This document shows, piece after piece, positions 34,538-42,425 of a DNA stretch of 64,000 bases (positions are counted from its first letter, which is position 1; each line of letters opens with the position of its first letter). The position numbers and the translations under genes are program-made. The stretch spans positions 23,860 to 87,859 of the forward strand of contig NZ_BTPU01000060.1 in the NCBI RefSeq assembly GCF_036985595.1, read 5' to 3'. The stretch is from Vallitalea maricola. GTDB taxonomy: Bacteria > Bacillota > Clostridia > Lachnospirales > Vallitaleaceae. The notes beneath the pieces were generated by a model that was not told the origin of the DNA, made no database searches, and saw only the letters and a program-made list of their open reading frames with translations.

Positions 34538-35002
34538 ATGATTACATACGAAGGTAAACTAATAGGAGAAGGATTGAAATTTGGTATTGTAGTAGGGAGA
34601 TTCAACGAATTCATATCTAGCAAGTTATTGGAAGGTGCTATTGATGCATTAAAAAGACATGGAGTATCGCTTGAAGATATTTCAATTGCATGGGCACCGG
34701 GAGCATTTGAGATACCATTAATCTCTAAAAAGATGGCGAAAACTAATAAGTATGATGGTGTTATATGTCTTGGAGCTGTTATAAGGGGAGCTACTGCTCA
34801 TTTTGATTATGTGGCAAGTGAAGTATCTAAAGGAATAGCTAATGTATCACTTGATACGGAAATACCTGTTATCTTTGGAGTGCTGACTACAGATACCATT
34901 GAACAGGCTATTGAAAGAGCAGGAACAAAAGCTGGTAACAAAGGATTTGAGGCTGGTATGGCAGCAATAGAAATGGCGAATCTCCTTCGTAACATTAACT
35001 AA
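34538..35002 (+). CDS. ribH: 6,7-dimethyl-8-ribityllumazine synthase
   Basis: Penultimate riboflavin enzyme, 154 residues. Family blocks: VVGRFNEFIS, WAPGAFEIPL, CLGAVIRGATAHFDYV (substrate and catalytic histidine), IPVIFGVLTTDTIEQAIERAG and GFEAGMAAIEMANL. AAGGAAT precedes the ATG. Last gene of the operon, followed by the terminator at 35017. No riboflavin kinase (ribF) or transporter is linked. Confidence 0.97.
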   Translation: MITYEGKLIGEGLKFGIVVGRFNEFISSKLLEGAIDALKRHGVSLEDISIAWAPGAFEIPLISKKMAKTNKYDGVICLGAVIRGATAHFDYVASEVSKGIANVSLDTEIPVIFGVLTTDTIEQAIERAGTKAGNKGFEAGMAAIEMANLLRNIN

Positions 35003-35016
35003 TAGAAGTCTATATG

Positions 35017-35067
35017 CAAAGAGGGTATTCAAAAAACTTAAGGCTTTTTGAATACTCTCTTTGTTTA
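35017..35067. terminator. terminator of the rib operon, shared with the Lrp gene
   Basis: Stem CAAAGAGGGTATTCAAAAA / TTTTTGAATACTCTCTTTG with an 8-9 base loop, followed by TTTAATTT. It lies between converging genes. Confidence 0.88.
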
Positions 35068-35083
35068 ATTTATGTACTCAGTT

Positions 35084-35524
35084 TTATTCATAGTCAAAAT
35101 TCAATGATTTGAATTCAATTGGGCTAGATAAAATAATAAGTGTTTCTGTACTCCCATATTGTTGTATTTTGCCAATTAAATATTCTAGGTCAGATGTGTT
35201 TTGACATAATACCTTAATCGTCATGGAGTATTTTCCAGTTACATGATGACATTCAACAATTTTTGTGTTTTCTTGAACTAGTGCTAAGAACTCTTTTCTT
35301 TTTGCGGACTTAATTGAGATGTTTATAATAGCTTTTACTGTTTTTCCAAGTTTTTTTGGATTAACAATAGCTCTATATCCAGTGATTATGCCACTTTTTT
35401 CTAGTTTTCTTACCCTTTCAGCAACAGCAGGTGGAGTTAGTGAAACTTTTTCTGCTAATATTTTCATGGGCATTCTTCCGTCATCTTGCAAATATCTAAT
35501 AATATCGTAGTCGGTTGAATCCAT
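35084..35524 (-). CDS. Lrp/AsnC-family transcriptional regulator
   Basis: Regulator of 146 residues. It has an N-terminal helix-turn-helix (DYDIIRYLQDDGRMPMKILAEKVSLTPPAVAERVRKLEKSG region, residues 5-45) and a C-terminal RAM ligand domain with the ECHHVTGKYS turn. It is of the single-module AsnC type that binds amino acids. Its gene is 685 bases from glutamate dehydrogenase and divergent from it, so control of gdhA is plausible but unproven. Confidence 0.92.
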   Translation of the reverse strand: MDSTDYDIIRYLQDDGRMPMKILAEKVSLTPPAVAERVRKLEKSGIITGYRAIVNPKKLGKTVKAIINISIKSAKRKEFLALVQENTKIVECHHVTGKYSMTIKVLCQNTSDLEYLIGKIQQYGSTETLIILSSPIEFKSLNFDYE

Positions 35525-35685
35525 TTCATCCCTCCTATAAATTAAAATTATATCTTAACAAGGAAATTATAAATTATAGGTTTTCTACTAAAAATAACAA
35601 TTTTTTTTATAGATACTATTTTTTCTATTACTTAATTGATATTAAATATAGAGTTTAAAATATAAAGCCAATCCCCTTGTTTCAA

Positions 35686-35729
35686 TATGTTTGCAAAAGT
35701 CTGACCTTTTCTTTTGCAGTTTAAACATA
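35686..35729. promoter_or_regulatory. bulged inverted repeat
   Basis: TATGTTTGCAAAAG (35686-35699) pairs with CTTTTGCA..AAACATA (35711-35729), with a four-base bulge GTTT on the right arm and an 11-base loop. No T-run follows on either strand, so it is more likely a regulatory RNA or protein site than a terminator. Confidence 0.45.
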
Positions 35730-36059
35730 GTCTACTTTTCTATTATAACAGAAAAATAAAAATAAATCATTAACATACTTCGATTTAAAAAGATAAAATT
35801 TTATATTTTTTATAGAGAATAAGTCTAATAAAGCAAATAGAGGATGATTAAATAAAAAAAGAAATATATATGAATAACTTAATTAAATAAAGCTAATAAT
35901 AAAATAGATATATTAACCAAGCAATTTAATGCATGATATACACAAAAAATAAATATAATGTTAATATACGAATAGAGAGAGTTACATTCAATTAAGAACT
36001 ATAATTATACCCTAATTATACCCTGAAAGTTACTTAAATAATACATAAGTTTTTAACTT

Positions 36060-36109
36060 CAAAAAGAGAGTTGCAAATTATTATTTACTAATTTATTTTT
36101 CTCTTTTTG
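36060..36109 (+). promoter_or_regulatory. inverted repeat upstream of gdhA
   Basis: CAAAAAGAGA (36060-36069) and TCTCTTTTTG (36100-36109) are exact complements 30 bases apart, about 100 bases before the gdhA start. It could be a leader hairpin or operator. Confidence 0.4.
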
Positions 36110-36209
36110 TAGCTAAAATATTATCTGATTGGACTATATTTATATAATAATGGTTCAATAAGGAGAATAGGTATCGAAAATTTTATTTAAGATTGGGAGG
36201 CATAAGTAT

Positions 36210-37469
36210 ATGTCAGAAAAAACGCTTAATCCTTTTAAGATTGCACAAAAACAATTAAAAGAAGCATGCGATGCACTAGGAGAAGAAGATGCAGTATATG
36301 AGTTATTGAGTCAGCCTGAAAAAGTTTTGGAAGTTACTATTCCTGTTAAAATGGATGATGGTACAACAAAACTATTTACTGGATATCGTGTTCAACATAA
36401 CGATGCATCTGGTCCTACTAAAGGCGGTATTCGTTTTCATCCTGGAGTAACAAAAGATGAAGTAAAAGCGTTAGCAACTTGGATGACTTTTAAATGTGGG
36501 GTTGTAGGCTTACCATATGGTGGAGCAAAAGGTGGAGTTATCGTTGACCCTACTGTTCTTTCAAAACGAGAACTTGAAAGACTATCAAGAGGATATGTAA
36601 GAGCTATTGCTCCAATTATTGGAGAAAGAAGAGATATTCCAGCACCAGATGTTAATACTAATGGTCAAACAATGGCGTGGATGGTTGATGAATATTCCAG
36701 CCTAAGAGGTGTTGGTCAAACATTACCAGCTTCATTTACAGGAAAACCTGTTGAATTTGGTGGATGTCTAGCAAGAAAAGAAGCTACTGGTTACGGCGTT
36801 ATGCTTATGATGAGAGAAGCAGCTAAGTACAAAGGAATGAACATAAAAGATATGAAAATAGCAGTTCAAGGCTTTGGAAATGTTGGAAGTTATGCTGCAA
36901 TGTATGCTCAAGCTTTTGGAGCTAAAGTTGTTGCTGTATCAGATGTTTCATGTTGCTTATATAATGAAAATGGCTTAGATGTTAATGATATTATGAAATA
37001 TGCAGCAGAAAATAAATTGATCACTGGTTATACTGGTGAATGTGAAGAAGTAGAAAGAGAAAAAATATTTGGAATAGAATGTGACGGATTTGCTCCATGT
37101 GCGCTTGAGAACTCTATTACAAGCAGCACTGCAAAAGATATTAAAGCTAAGATAATAACTGAAGGTGCTAATGGTCCAACTACTCCAGAAGCAGAAGAAT
37201 ACTTATTAGAAAAAGGAGTATTCATAGTACCAGATATATTAGCTAACTCAGGCGGAGTTATCGTTTCATATTTTGAGTGGGTTCAGAACCTACATAACTA
37301 TTATTGGCGTTTTGACGAAGTACAAGAGAAACAAGAAGTAAAAATGGTAGATGCTTTTGTTAAAGTTACAGATGCCATGGATGAAAAAAAAGTTGATATG
37401 AGAAAAGCTGCTTACCTAGTAGCTATTAAGAGCCTTGCAATGCCAATGAGGCTTAGAGGTTGGTTTTAA
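36210..37469 (+). CDS. gdhA: NAD-type glutamate dehydrogenase (Glu/Leu/Phe/Val dehydrogenase family)
   Basis: Homohexameric dehydrogenase of 419 residues interconverting glutamate and 2-oxoglutarate plus ammonia. N-terminal substrate domain: GYRVQHNDASGPTKGGIRFHPGV, then the catalytic lysine Lys107 in LPYGGAKGGV and the Asp block APDVNTNGQTMAWM. NAD domain: AVQGFGNVGSYAA. C-terminal: EGANGPTTPEA and NSGGVIVSYFEWVQN. The length and motifs fit the RocG/GudB-like class. A divergent Lrp regulator is nearby. In a fermentative anaerobe it can work in amino-acid breakdown (role inferred). Confidence 0.93.
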   Translation: MSEKTLNPFKIAQKQLKEACDALGEEDAVYELLSQPEKVLEVTIPVKMDDGTTKLFTGYRVQHNDASGPTKGGIRFHPGVTKDEVKALATWMTFKCGVVGLPYGGAKGGVIVDPTVLSKRELERLSRGYVRAIAPIIGERRDIPAPDVNTNGQTMAWMVDEYSSLRGVGQTLPASFTGKPVEFGGCLARKEATGYGVMLMMREAAKYKGMNIKDMKIAVQGFGNVGSYAAMYAQAFGAKVVAVSDVSCCLYNENGLDVNDIMKYAAENKLITGYTGECEEVEREKIFGIECDGFAPCALENSITSSTAKDIKAKIITEGANGPTTPEAEEYLLEKGVFIVPDILANSGGVIVSYFEWVQNLHNYYWRFDEVQEKQEVKMVDAFVKVTDAMDEKKVDMRKAAYLVAIKSLAMPMRLRGWF

Positions 37470-37472
37470 CAA

Positions 37473-37624
37473 TTAACTAAGGAACGATGTAGCAATAGTT
37501 TTAGCTTTAACTGTTCGTAGGACACGTTAAAATATTAATTCATCTTATGCAAAAGAAGAGTTTCAAACCCTAGATATTTGCACATATAGGTTGATGAAGA
37601 GTATTTAAACCGTTCCGTAGTTAA
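37473..37624 (+). ncRNA. candidate structured RNA or small inverted-repeat element, part 1
   Basis: TTAACTAAGGAACG (37473-37486) pairs with CGTTCCGTAGTTAA (37611-37624), 13 of 14 pairs. Inside are further nested arms: TTCATC/GATGAA, and CCCTA against TATAGG. The sequence is not coding on either strand. It could be a structured 3' RNA released from or fused to the gdhA transcript, or a MITE-like element with 14-base terminal repeats. The assignment is uncertain. Confidence 0.45.
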
Positions 37625-37656
37625 ATTATAGTAATAGATATAGTCTTCCTTAAAGA

Positions 37657-37716
37657 ACTACTAATAACTGTGACTAATACTCTCTTATAATAGATAATAG
37701 TATTAATATTAGTAGT
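37657..37716 (+). ncRNA. candidate structured RNA, part 2 (nested hairpin)
   Basis: ACTACTAATA (37657-37666) pairs exactly with TATTAGTAGT (37707-37716), and inside it TAATACT (37675-37681) pairs exactly with AGTATTA (37699-37705). It lies directly before the terminator stem at 37718. Confidence 0.45.
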
Positions 37717-37717
37717 A

Positions 37718-37765
37718 AACGAGTAAAAGCACTAAGACGTAACTTAGTGCTTTTGCTCGTTTTTT
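37718..37765 (+). terminator. strong terminator 250 bases after gdhA
   Basis: Stem AACGAGTAAAAGCACTAAG / CTTAGTGCTTTTGCTCGTT with one mismatch and a 6-base loop, followed by TTTT. The T-run is on the plus strand, so it ends the gdhA or RNA transcript. Confidence 0.92.
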
Positions 37766-37822
37766 GTTAATCATTTTTTTATTATATATTAAGGATAAAA
37801 AATTACTAATCATATAGTAGTA

Positions 37823-39064
37823 TTAATTTAATGCACTGTTCAAAGCATGAACAATTGTTTCTTCGTTGAAATCTTTAATATGTTTTTCGTAAACTTTACC
37901 ATCTTTAGTGATAACTGCAGCAGGGAATTCTTTTATGTCTAATCTATCAGAAATTCCTGTTGATTTGTATACATCTACTCTGTTAACTGATATTTTTTCA
38001 CCAAAGAAGTTTTCTATTTTTTCTATATCGGTCAAGAATTCTCTTGAATCGGCATCAATGGCATTATAGATATAAGTTAAACCAGGTTTTTCGTTTTGCA
38101 TGATAACAGTATTGAATGTTTCGTGCTCCGCTATGTATTTCTCTGCGGCAAAACCAGCTATGGCTCCGTCACCAACAGCAGTTGCTACTTGTTTTAACCA
38201 TTTTTCTCTAACATCTCCACAAGCGAAAACACCTTCAATATTTGTCTGCATCTTATCATTTGTAAGAATATAACCTTGTTTAGTAAGGTTTATCTGATCT
38301 TTGAAAATCTCAGTATTAGGTATATAACCAATAAATTCAAAGCAAGTATCACATTTTACTGGTATTTTTTCACCTGTCTTAAGATCTTTTAGTACTACGG
38401 TATCAAGATGTTCTTCACCTTCAAAAGAGTCTGTAACAGTATTCCAGATAAATTCCATTTTAGGATTTTTAAGAGCTGCTTCTTTAGCTATTTCATTACA
38501 GTCCATGATTCCTTCATCATGCATAACTGATACAATAACCTTATTAGCAAATTTAGTTAAGAACATTCCTTCTTCAATAGCAGCGTCACCACTACCGATA
38601 ACAACTACATCTTTACCAGTGTTAGCAGCAGCGTCACATGTTGCACAGAATGAAATTCCTTTATCAAATAGATAGTTTTCTTCATTCTTTGCTTTTGTTA
38701 CTCTTGGACGTCCGCCTGTAGCAAGGACAACTGATTTTGCTATGAATTTATTTCTGAATGTTTCAACTACTTTTTCTTCACCTTTAAGTTGTACACTTTT
38801 AACATCTGTCAACTTGAATTTTACACCCATTTTTTCAGCTTGCTTTTTCATCTGATTAGTGATTTCCTCACCCTTAGGGCTGTTCGGAAATCCTGGGTAG
38901 TTCTCTATCTCATTGGTATAAGTAGCAAGTCCTCCTACCAAAGCTTTTTCTATAAGAAGAGTACTTAGTCTAGCTCTAGCTGAATAAATCGCAGCAGTAA
39001 GACCAGCTGCTCCACCGCCAATAACAACTACATCATAATTTTCAATACGTTTTTCTCTTGGCAT
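37823..39064 (-). CDS. thioredoxin-reductase-like flavoprotein with extra thioredoxin-fold domain
   Basis: Flavoprotein of 413 residues. The TrxB part (1-315) has the FAD site VVIGGGAAGLTAAIYSARA, the redox pair FCATCD, the NAD(P) site VVIGSGDAAIEEG and the closing GVFACGDVREKWLKQVATAVGDGA. Ordinary TrxB ends there. This one carries about 95 further residues that look like a thioredoxin fold (LTYIYNAIDADSREFL ... FPAAVITKDG) but lack the CxxC pair. GGAGG precedes ATG 39064; a TTG at 39070 is less likely. It ends a run of sulfur-transport genes, so it may reduce persulfides or a TusA-linked substrate (inference). Confidence 0.85.
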   Translation of the reverse strand: MPREKRIENYDVVVIGGGAAGLTAAIYSARARLSTLLIEKALVGGLATYTNEIENYPGFPNSPKGEEITNQMKKQAEKMGVKFKLTDVKSVQLKGEEKVVETFRNKFIAKSVVLATGGRPRVTKAKNEENYLFDKGISFCATCDAAANTGKDVVVIGSGDAAIEEGMFLTKFANKVIVSVMHDEGIMDCNEIAKEAALKNPKMEFIWNTVTDSFEGEEHLDTVVLKDLKTGEKIPVKCDTCFEFIGYIPNTEIFKDQINLTKQGYILTNDKMQTNIEGVFACGDVREKWLKQVATAVGDGAIAGFAAEKYIAEHETFNTVIMQNEKPGLTYIYNAIDADSREFLTDIEKIENFFGEKISVNRVDVYKSTGISDRLDIKEFPAAVITKDGKVYEKHIKDFNEETIVHALNSALN

Positions 39065-39205
39065 GACCAATCCTCCATTTGATTTTAGCTATTATTAATA
39101 AGGAAACAAACGTTTAAGTATAAGTTCAAGTAATTGAATAGGATAAATTCAAAACCCACGAATTTTTCCTATTCAAAACATGAACTAAAATACTTAAGCC
39201 GTTTG

Positions 39206-39763
39206 TTACATAAAGAATTTTACAAGTAATTTACTGCCGACGATGGCGCCGAAGAACATGGCTACCGCGAATACCCAGCCTGAGAGTGATAGTGAGGCTA
39301 TACCGCTGAATAATGCACCTATGTTACATCCGTATGCAATTCTAGCACCGTATCCCATTAGTAAGCCACCTAAAACAGCAGCGAATACTTGTTTTTTTGA
39401 TTTTATTTTTTTGAATTTGAATTGTGATGCAAGTAGTGTTGCGAGTAAAGCACCAAATATGATACCAAGATTTCTCATAGTACCGGGATCATTCAAGAAT
39501 CCATTATTAAGTGTAGCTTGAGCTCCATCACTACTAAAGTAGTACCATTTATCTACGCTACCACCAACAGCTTCATATATCCATGCGCCCCAATTAGCGA
39601 ATACTCCAGATACACCCCAAGGGTTACCAGTTGTAGCTAAAGTTACGATTTGGAATAATGAAAGCAGGATAGCACCTGTTATATAAGGCCATGCATCTTT
39701 TAACCACTTTTTATAGAATTCATTTTTACTTACTTTGTTAAAATATTCTTTAAACGAACTCAA
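39206..39763 (-). CDS. YeeE/YedE-family sulfur-compound transporter, half-size
   Basis: Membrane protein of 185 residues with about four to five spans. It carries the DUF395 signature GYGARIAYGCNIGALFSGIAS, whose conserved cysteine lines the thiosulfate path in YeeE/TsuA. At roughly half the length of full YeeE proteins (about 330-350) it is likely to work with the second half-size protein at 40112-40807. A tusA gene lies between them. Confidence 0.88.
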   Translation of the reverse strand: MSSFKEYFNKVSKNEFYKKWLKDAWPYITGAILLSLFQIVTLATTGNPWGVSGVFANWGAWIYEAVGGSVDKWYYFSSDGAQATLNNGFLNDPGTMRNLGIIFGALLATLLASQFKFKKIKSKKQVFAAVLGGLLMGYGARIAYGCNIGALFSGIASLSLSGWVFAVAMFFGAIVGSKLLVKFFM

Positions 39764-39802
39764 AATGACACCTCCGTATAAGGCATTAATTTTATTTGAT
39801 GA

Positions 39803-40030
39803 TTAGTGAGTTTTTTCGATGATTACTTCCCACTCGCCGTCGTCTACTTCTTCAACTTCAACATTATGTCCATCTTTACGTGCCCATTCTGGAACATTTT
39901 TCATGGCACAACTATGATCGATTTGAACAACAAGAACGTCTCCAACAGCTAATTCTTTTAATTTATTTTGAGCCTTTACTAAAGGTACTGGACAAGCTTC
40001 TCCTAAACAATCTATTACAACTTCATTCAT
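39803..40030 (-). CDS. tusA: TusA-family sulfur carrier protein
   Basis: Small protein of 75 residues with the family core CLGEACPVPLVKAQNKL, whose first Pro-flanked cysteine (CPVPL) carries sulfur as a persulfide. The C-terminal beta strand is EWEVIIEK. It is located between two YeeE/YedE genes, the usual TsuA-TsuB type arrangement in which the TusA-like protein helps thiosulfate uptake. GGAGG precedes the ATG. Confidence 0.92.
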   Translation of the reverse strand: MNEVVIDCLGEACPVPLVKAQNKLKELAVGDVLVVQIDHSCAMKNVPEWARKDGHNVEVEEVDDGEWEVIIEKTH

Positions 40031-40111
40031 AATAATATCCTCCTATTTTTTAAATTATTTTTAGTTTGATTTTTTATATTTAATATCTTTGGGGTTTGGG
40101 TGTTACTTAAT

Positions 40112-40807
40112 TTAATTATTTGCTTTTGCTTTTTCATATTTGACTGCTGCTATATATAGGAACAAAATGATTAATAACTGGATGATTACAGCACCTAGCC
40201 AACCGAATACATCAGGTAAAAAGATTGCTTTACCTTTGCTTATGACATTAAGTTTCCACCATCCAAAATCATGTGCGCCCCATAATGAGCCGACAACAAA
40301 AAATACTAATGATAGCAATTGCATCCAGAAGCCTTCACCTACACGCATTAATGTACCTGAAGCACAACCACCTGCAATAACCATACCAATACCAAATAGA
40401 AATGCTCCAATAACAGTAGCGAAACTAATTGGTACTACATATCCCATTCCTGGGATTGGAAGACCGTTTTTGAAATAACCATATTTGATTGCTGTAAAGC
40501 CTATAGTAGTAACAGCGAATGCTATTAAAACTGCACGTGTAATTGATGTACTACCTGTTAAATATGGGTCACGCATTGAGGCTGTAAAACAGAATCTTGC
40601 CTTTTGCAAGATAAAACCAAATAATATTCCAGTCATCCAGAATAACAATGTATTATTAGTTTTAAGTCCTAATAAAACACCAACAACAGCAATAAAAATT
40701 AAAACAAGAATACCGATAGGTATCTGATTCTTCTTAGGTTTTCTTCTTCTTGTTCCTGCACGAGAAGAACTTCTCCTAATTGTAGAAGTTGTTCCATTTT
40801 CGCTCAT
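40112..40807 (-). CDS. YeeE/YedE-family sulfur-compound transporter, second half-size protein
   Basis: Membrane protein of 231 residues with a basic Ser/Arg-rich cytoplasmic head (1-25) and about five to six spans. Two family motifs are present: FGFILQKARFCFTASMRDP and AGGCASGTLMRVGEG, each with the conserved cysteine. The start at 40807 follows AAGGAGTG. First gene of the minus-strand sulfur operon, divergent from a LysR regulator. The substrate is probably thiosulfate or another sulfur (or selenium) compound, by family. Confidence 0.9.
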   Translation of the reverse strand: MSENGTTSTIRRSSSRAGTRRRKPKKNQIPIGILVLIFIAVVGVLLGLKTNNTLLFWMTGILFGFILQKARFCFTASMRDPYLTGSTSITRAVLIAFAVTTIGFTAIKYGYFKNGLPIPGMGYVVPISFATVIGAFLFGIGMVIAGGCASGTLMRVGEGFWMQLLSLVFFVVGSLWGAHDFGWWKLNVISKGKAIFLPDVFGWLGAVIIQLLIILFLYIAAVKYEKAKANN

Positions 40808-41018
40808 GGTAAACACTCCTTAATGATTATTGTATAATTTCATTGAAGTGACATAATAAACTTGACACTTATAAGATTTAATAAGATTGTTGAGTTTTTA
40901 ACAATTTCCCAATTCCTATGATATCATAGATTTACTAACATCTAATATGCACTTTGCTAATACTGTATTAATTATTTTTATAGCATAATATTTAATAAAT
41001 AATTCTATATATGTTAAA

Positions 41019-41036
41019 ATAAAGTATAAACTTTAT
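41019..41036. promoter_or_regulatory. palindrome between the sulfur operon and the LysR gene
   Basis: ATAAAGT and ACTTTAT flank ATAA, a symmetrical site typical of a LysR-type operator. It lies within the 347-base divergent region 40808-41154, which has no other gene. Confidence 0.45.
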
Positions 41037-41154
41037 ATAGTGGAACCATATCGTATTTATAACATTTAAAATTTTATTGCAATTTTTCCTAGTTTGTTTT
41101 ATAGTTATGCATATAGAAGATAGTTAATTTGATAACAAAGTTTGGAGGGATAAT

Positions 41155-42054
41155 ATGCATTTAGAATCCTTAAAGTATTTTAGAGAAGTCGCATCTGAAA
41201 AAAGTATTTCAAAGGTTGCAAAAAAATCACATATTTCTCAATCAGCGCTCAGCCAGCTTATACAAAAACTTGAAGAAGACTTTGGATATAAGCTGTTAAA
41301 CAGAAGTAACAAGGGTGTTGAACTTACTGAGATGGGAGAAATTGTACTAAAATACTCTAATAATATTATCAGAAACTATGAGACTATGGTGGAAGAACTA
41401 GAAACCACCGTAAAACAGTATAACAAAGTAAGAATTAATGGTACTTGGGCGTTGGTTACATATTCTTTACCGTGTGTTATATATAAGATAAAGAAAAAAT
41501 ACCCAAACCATCAATACGAACTTATTGCCAGTCCGAAAGAAGATACAATTACAGATGTTCAAAATGACATATGTGATTTTGGCATAGTCAATGGTAATAT
41601 TAGTAAAGAGCATGATTTGTTTACTTATGCAATTGGTAAGGAGAAAATAGTTCTGATCGCACCGGGTAAATACAATATTCCTGACAAAATCAAACTTGAG
41701 GATTTAACTAAATACGACATGATAATGTGCAATAGTAATAATCATATCAGTAATAACCTGAAAAAAGAATTAAAAAATATAGATAAAGATCTCGATGATT
41801 TAAACATTATATTTAATGTGGCTACGGATGGTGCTGTAAAATTAGCAGTAAGTAATGGGTACGGGCTTGCTTTTGTACCTTATGAATCCATAAAACATGA
41901 GCTATATGAAAAAACAGTAAAAGTTATTGAAATAGAAGATGTAAGTCTAGATGATGAAATATATCTCATCAGTAAAAAATTCAATAAGCTTACTAAGGCT
42001 CAAAGAGAATCCATCGAATATTTTATGGAAATAGGTCAAAAGAGTTTCTGTTAA
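41155..42054 (+). CDS. LysR-family regulator of the sulfur genes
   Basis: Regulator of 299 residues. The N-terminal winged helix-turn-helix (ESLKYFREVASEKSISKVAKKSHISQSALSQLIQKLE, residues 4-40) is followed by the linker helix and a periplasmic-binding-like ligand domain. It is divergent from the yeeE-tusA-yeeE-trxB operon and convergent, by a 4-base overlap, with a second tusA. Regulation of this operon by a sulfur metabolite is the natural inference (compare CysL/YtlI). Confidence 0.9.
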   Translation: MHLESLKYFREVASEKSISKVAKKSHISQSALSQLIQKLEEDFGYKLLNRSNKGVELTEMGEIVLKYSNNIIRNYETMVEELETTVKQYNKVRINGTWALVTYSLPCVIYKIKKKYPNHQYELIASPKEDTITDVQNDICDFGIVNGNISKEHDLFTYAIGKEKIVLIAPGKYNIPDKIKLEDLTKYDMIMCNSNNHISNNLKKELKNIDKDLDDLNIIFNVATDGAVKLAVSNGYGLAFVPYESIKHELYEKTVKVIEIEDVSLDDEIYLISKKFNKLTKAQRESIEYFMEIGQKSFC

Positions 42055-42269
42055 TTTTTAGTTACAGTTATTTCCCATACACCATTAAGGACTTCTTCAC
42101 ATGCAAAGGTACAAGTTGATTTCTTAAAATATTCTTTTATTGATTCTACGACACAACTATGGTCTGTAACTAACATAAAAGATTCTCCGGAACTTAAGTT
42201 TTTGAATTCTTTTTTAGCTTTTAGTAATGGTATTGGACAGAAATCCCCAAAACAATCAATTTTATTCAT
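42051..42269 (-). CDS. second TusA-family sulfur carrier protein
   Basis: Protein of 72 residues with CFGDFCPIPLLKAKKEF at the N terminus. The CPIP cysteine is the sulfur carrier and the C-terminal strand is GVWEITVTKN. AAAGGAG precedes the ATG. Its 3' end overlaps the LysR gene tail-to-tail by 4 bases. Two TusA paralogues within 2.5 kb suggest that different partners (transporter, rhodanese, flavoprotein) use separate carriers. Confidence 0.9.
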   Translation of the reverse strand: MNKIDCFGDFCPIPLLKAKKEFKNLSSGESFMLVTDHSCVVESIKEYFKKSTCTFACEEVLNGVWEITVTKN

Positions 42270-42425
42270 TGTATAACTCCTTTACTAGTGCTTTTCAGGT
42301 TGATATGTTAATAATTATATCATAATTGTGGATAAACTAAAATACAAGGGACTGTTATACTAAAAAATAACAAAAAATATAATAAATAGGTTTTATTTAC
42401 GTATAGCAACTAGAGGTGGTTACAA

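Larger units (their letters stand above)
35525..36209. other. long AT-rich region between the Lrp gene and gdhA
   Basis: About 685 bases with no credible gene. It contains two inverted repeats (described separately at 35686-35729 and 36060-36109) and presumably the divergent promoters. The gdhA ribosome site GGGAGGC lies just before 36210. Confidence 0.6.

Noticed and set aside
37473..37624. Calling the region after gdhA a 6S RNA
   Set aside because: It has a long stem and internal loops, but no promoter-mimicking bulge sequence could be confirmed by eye, and position in a gdhA 3' region is equally compatible with a 3' UTR element or MITE.
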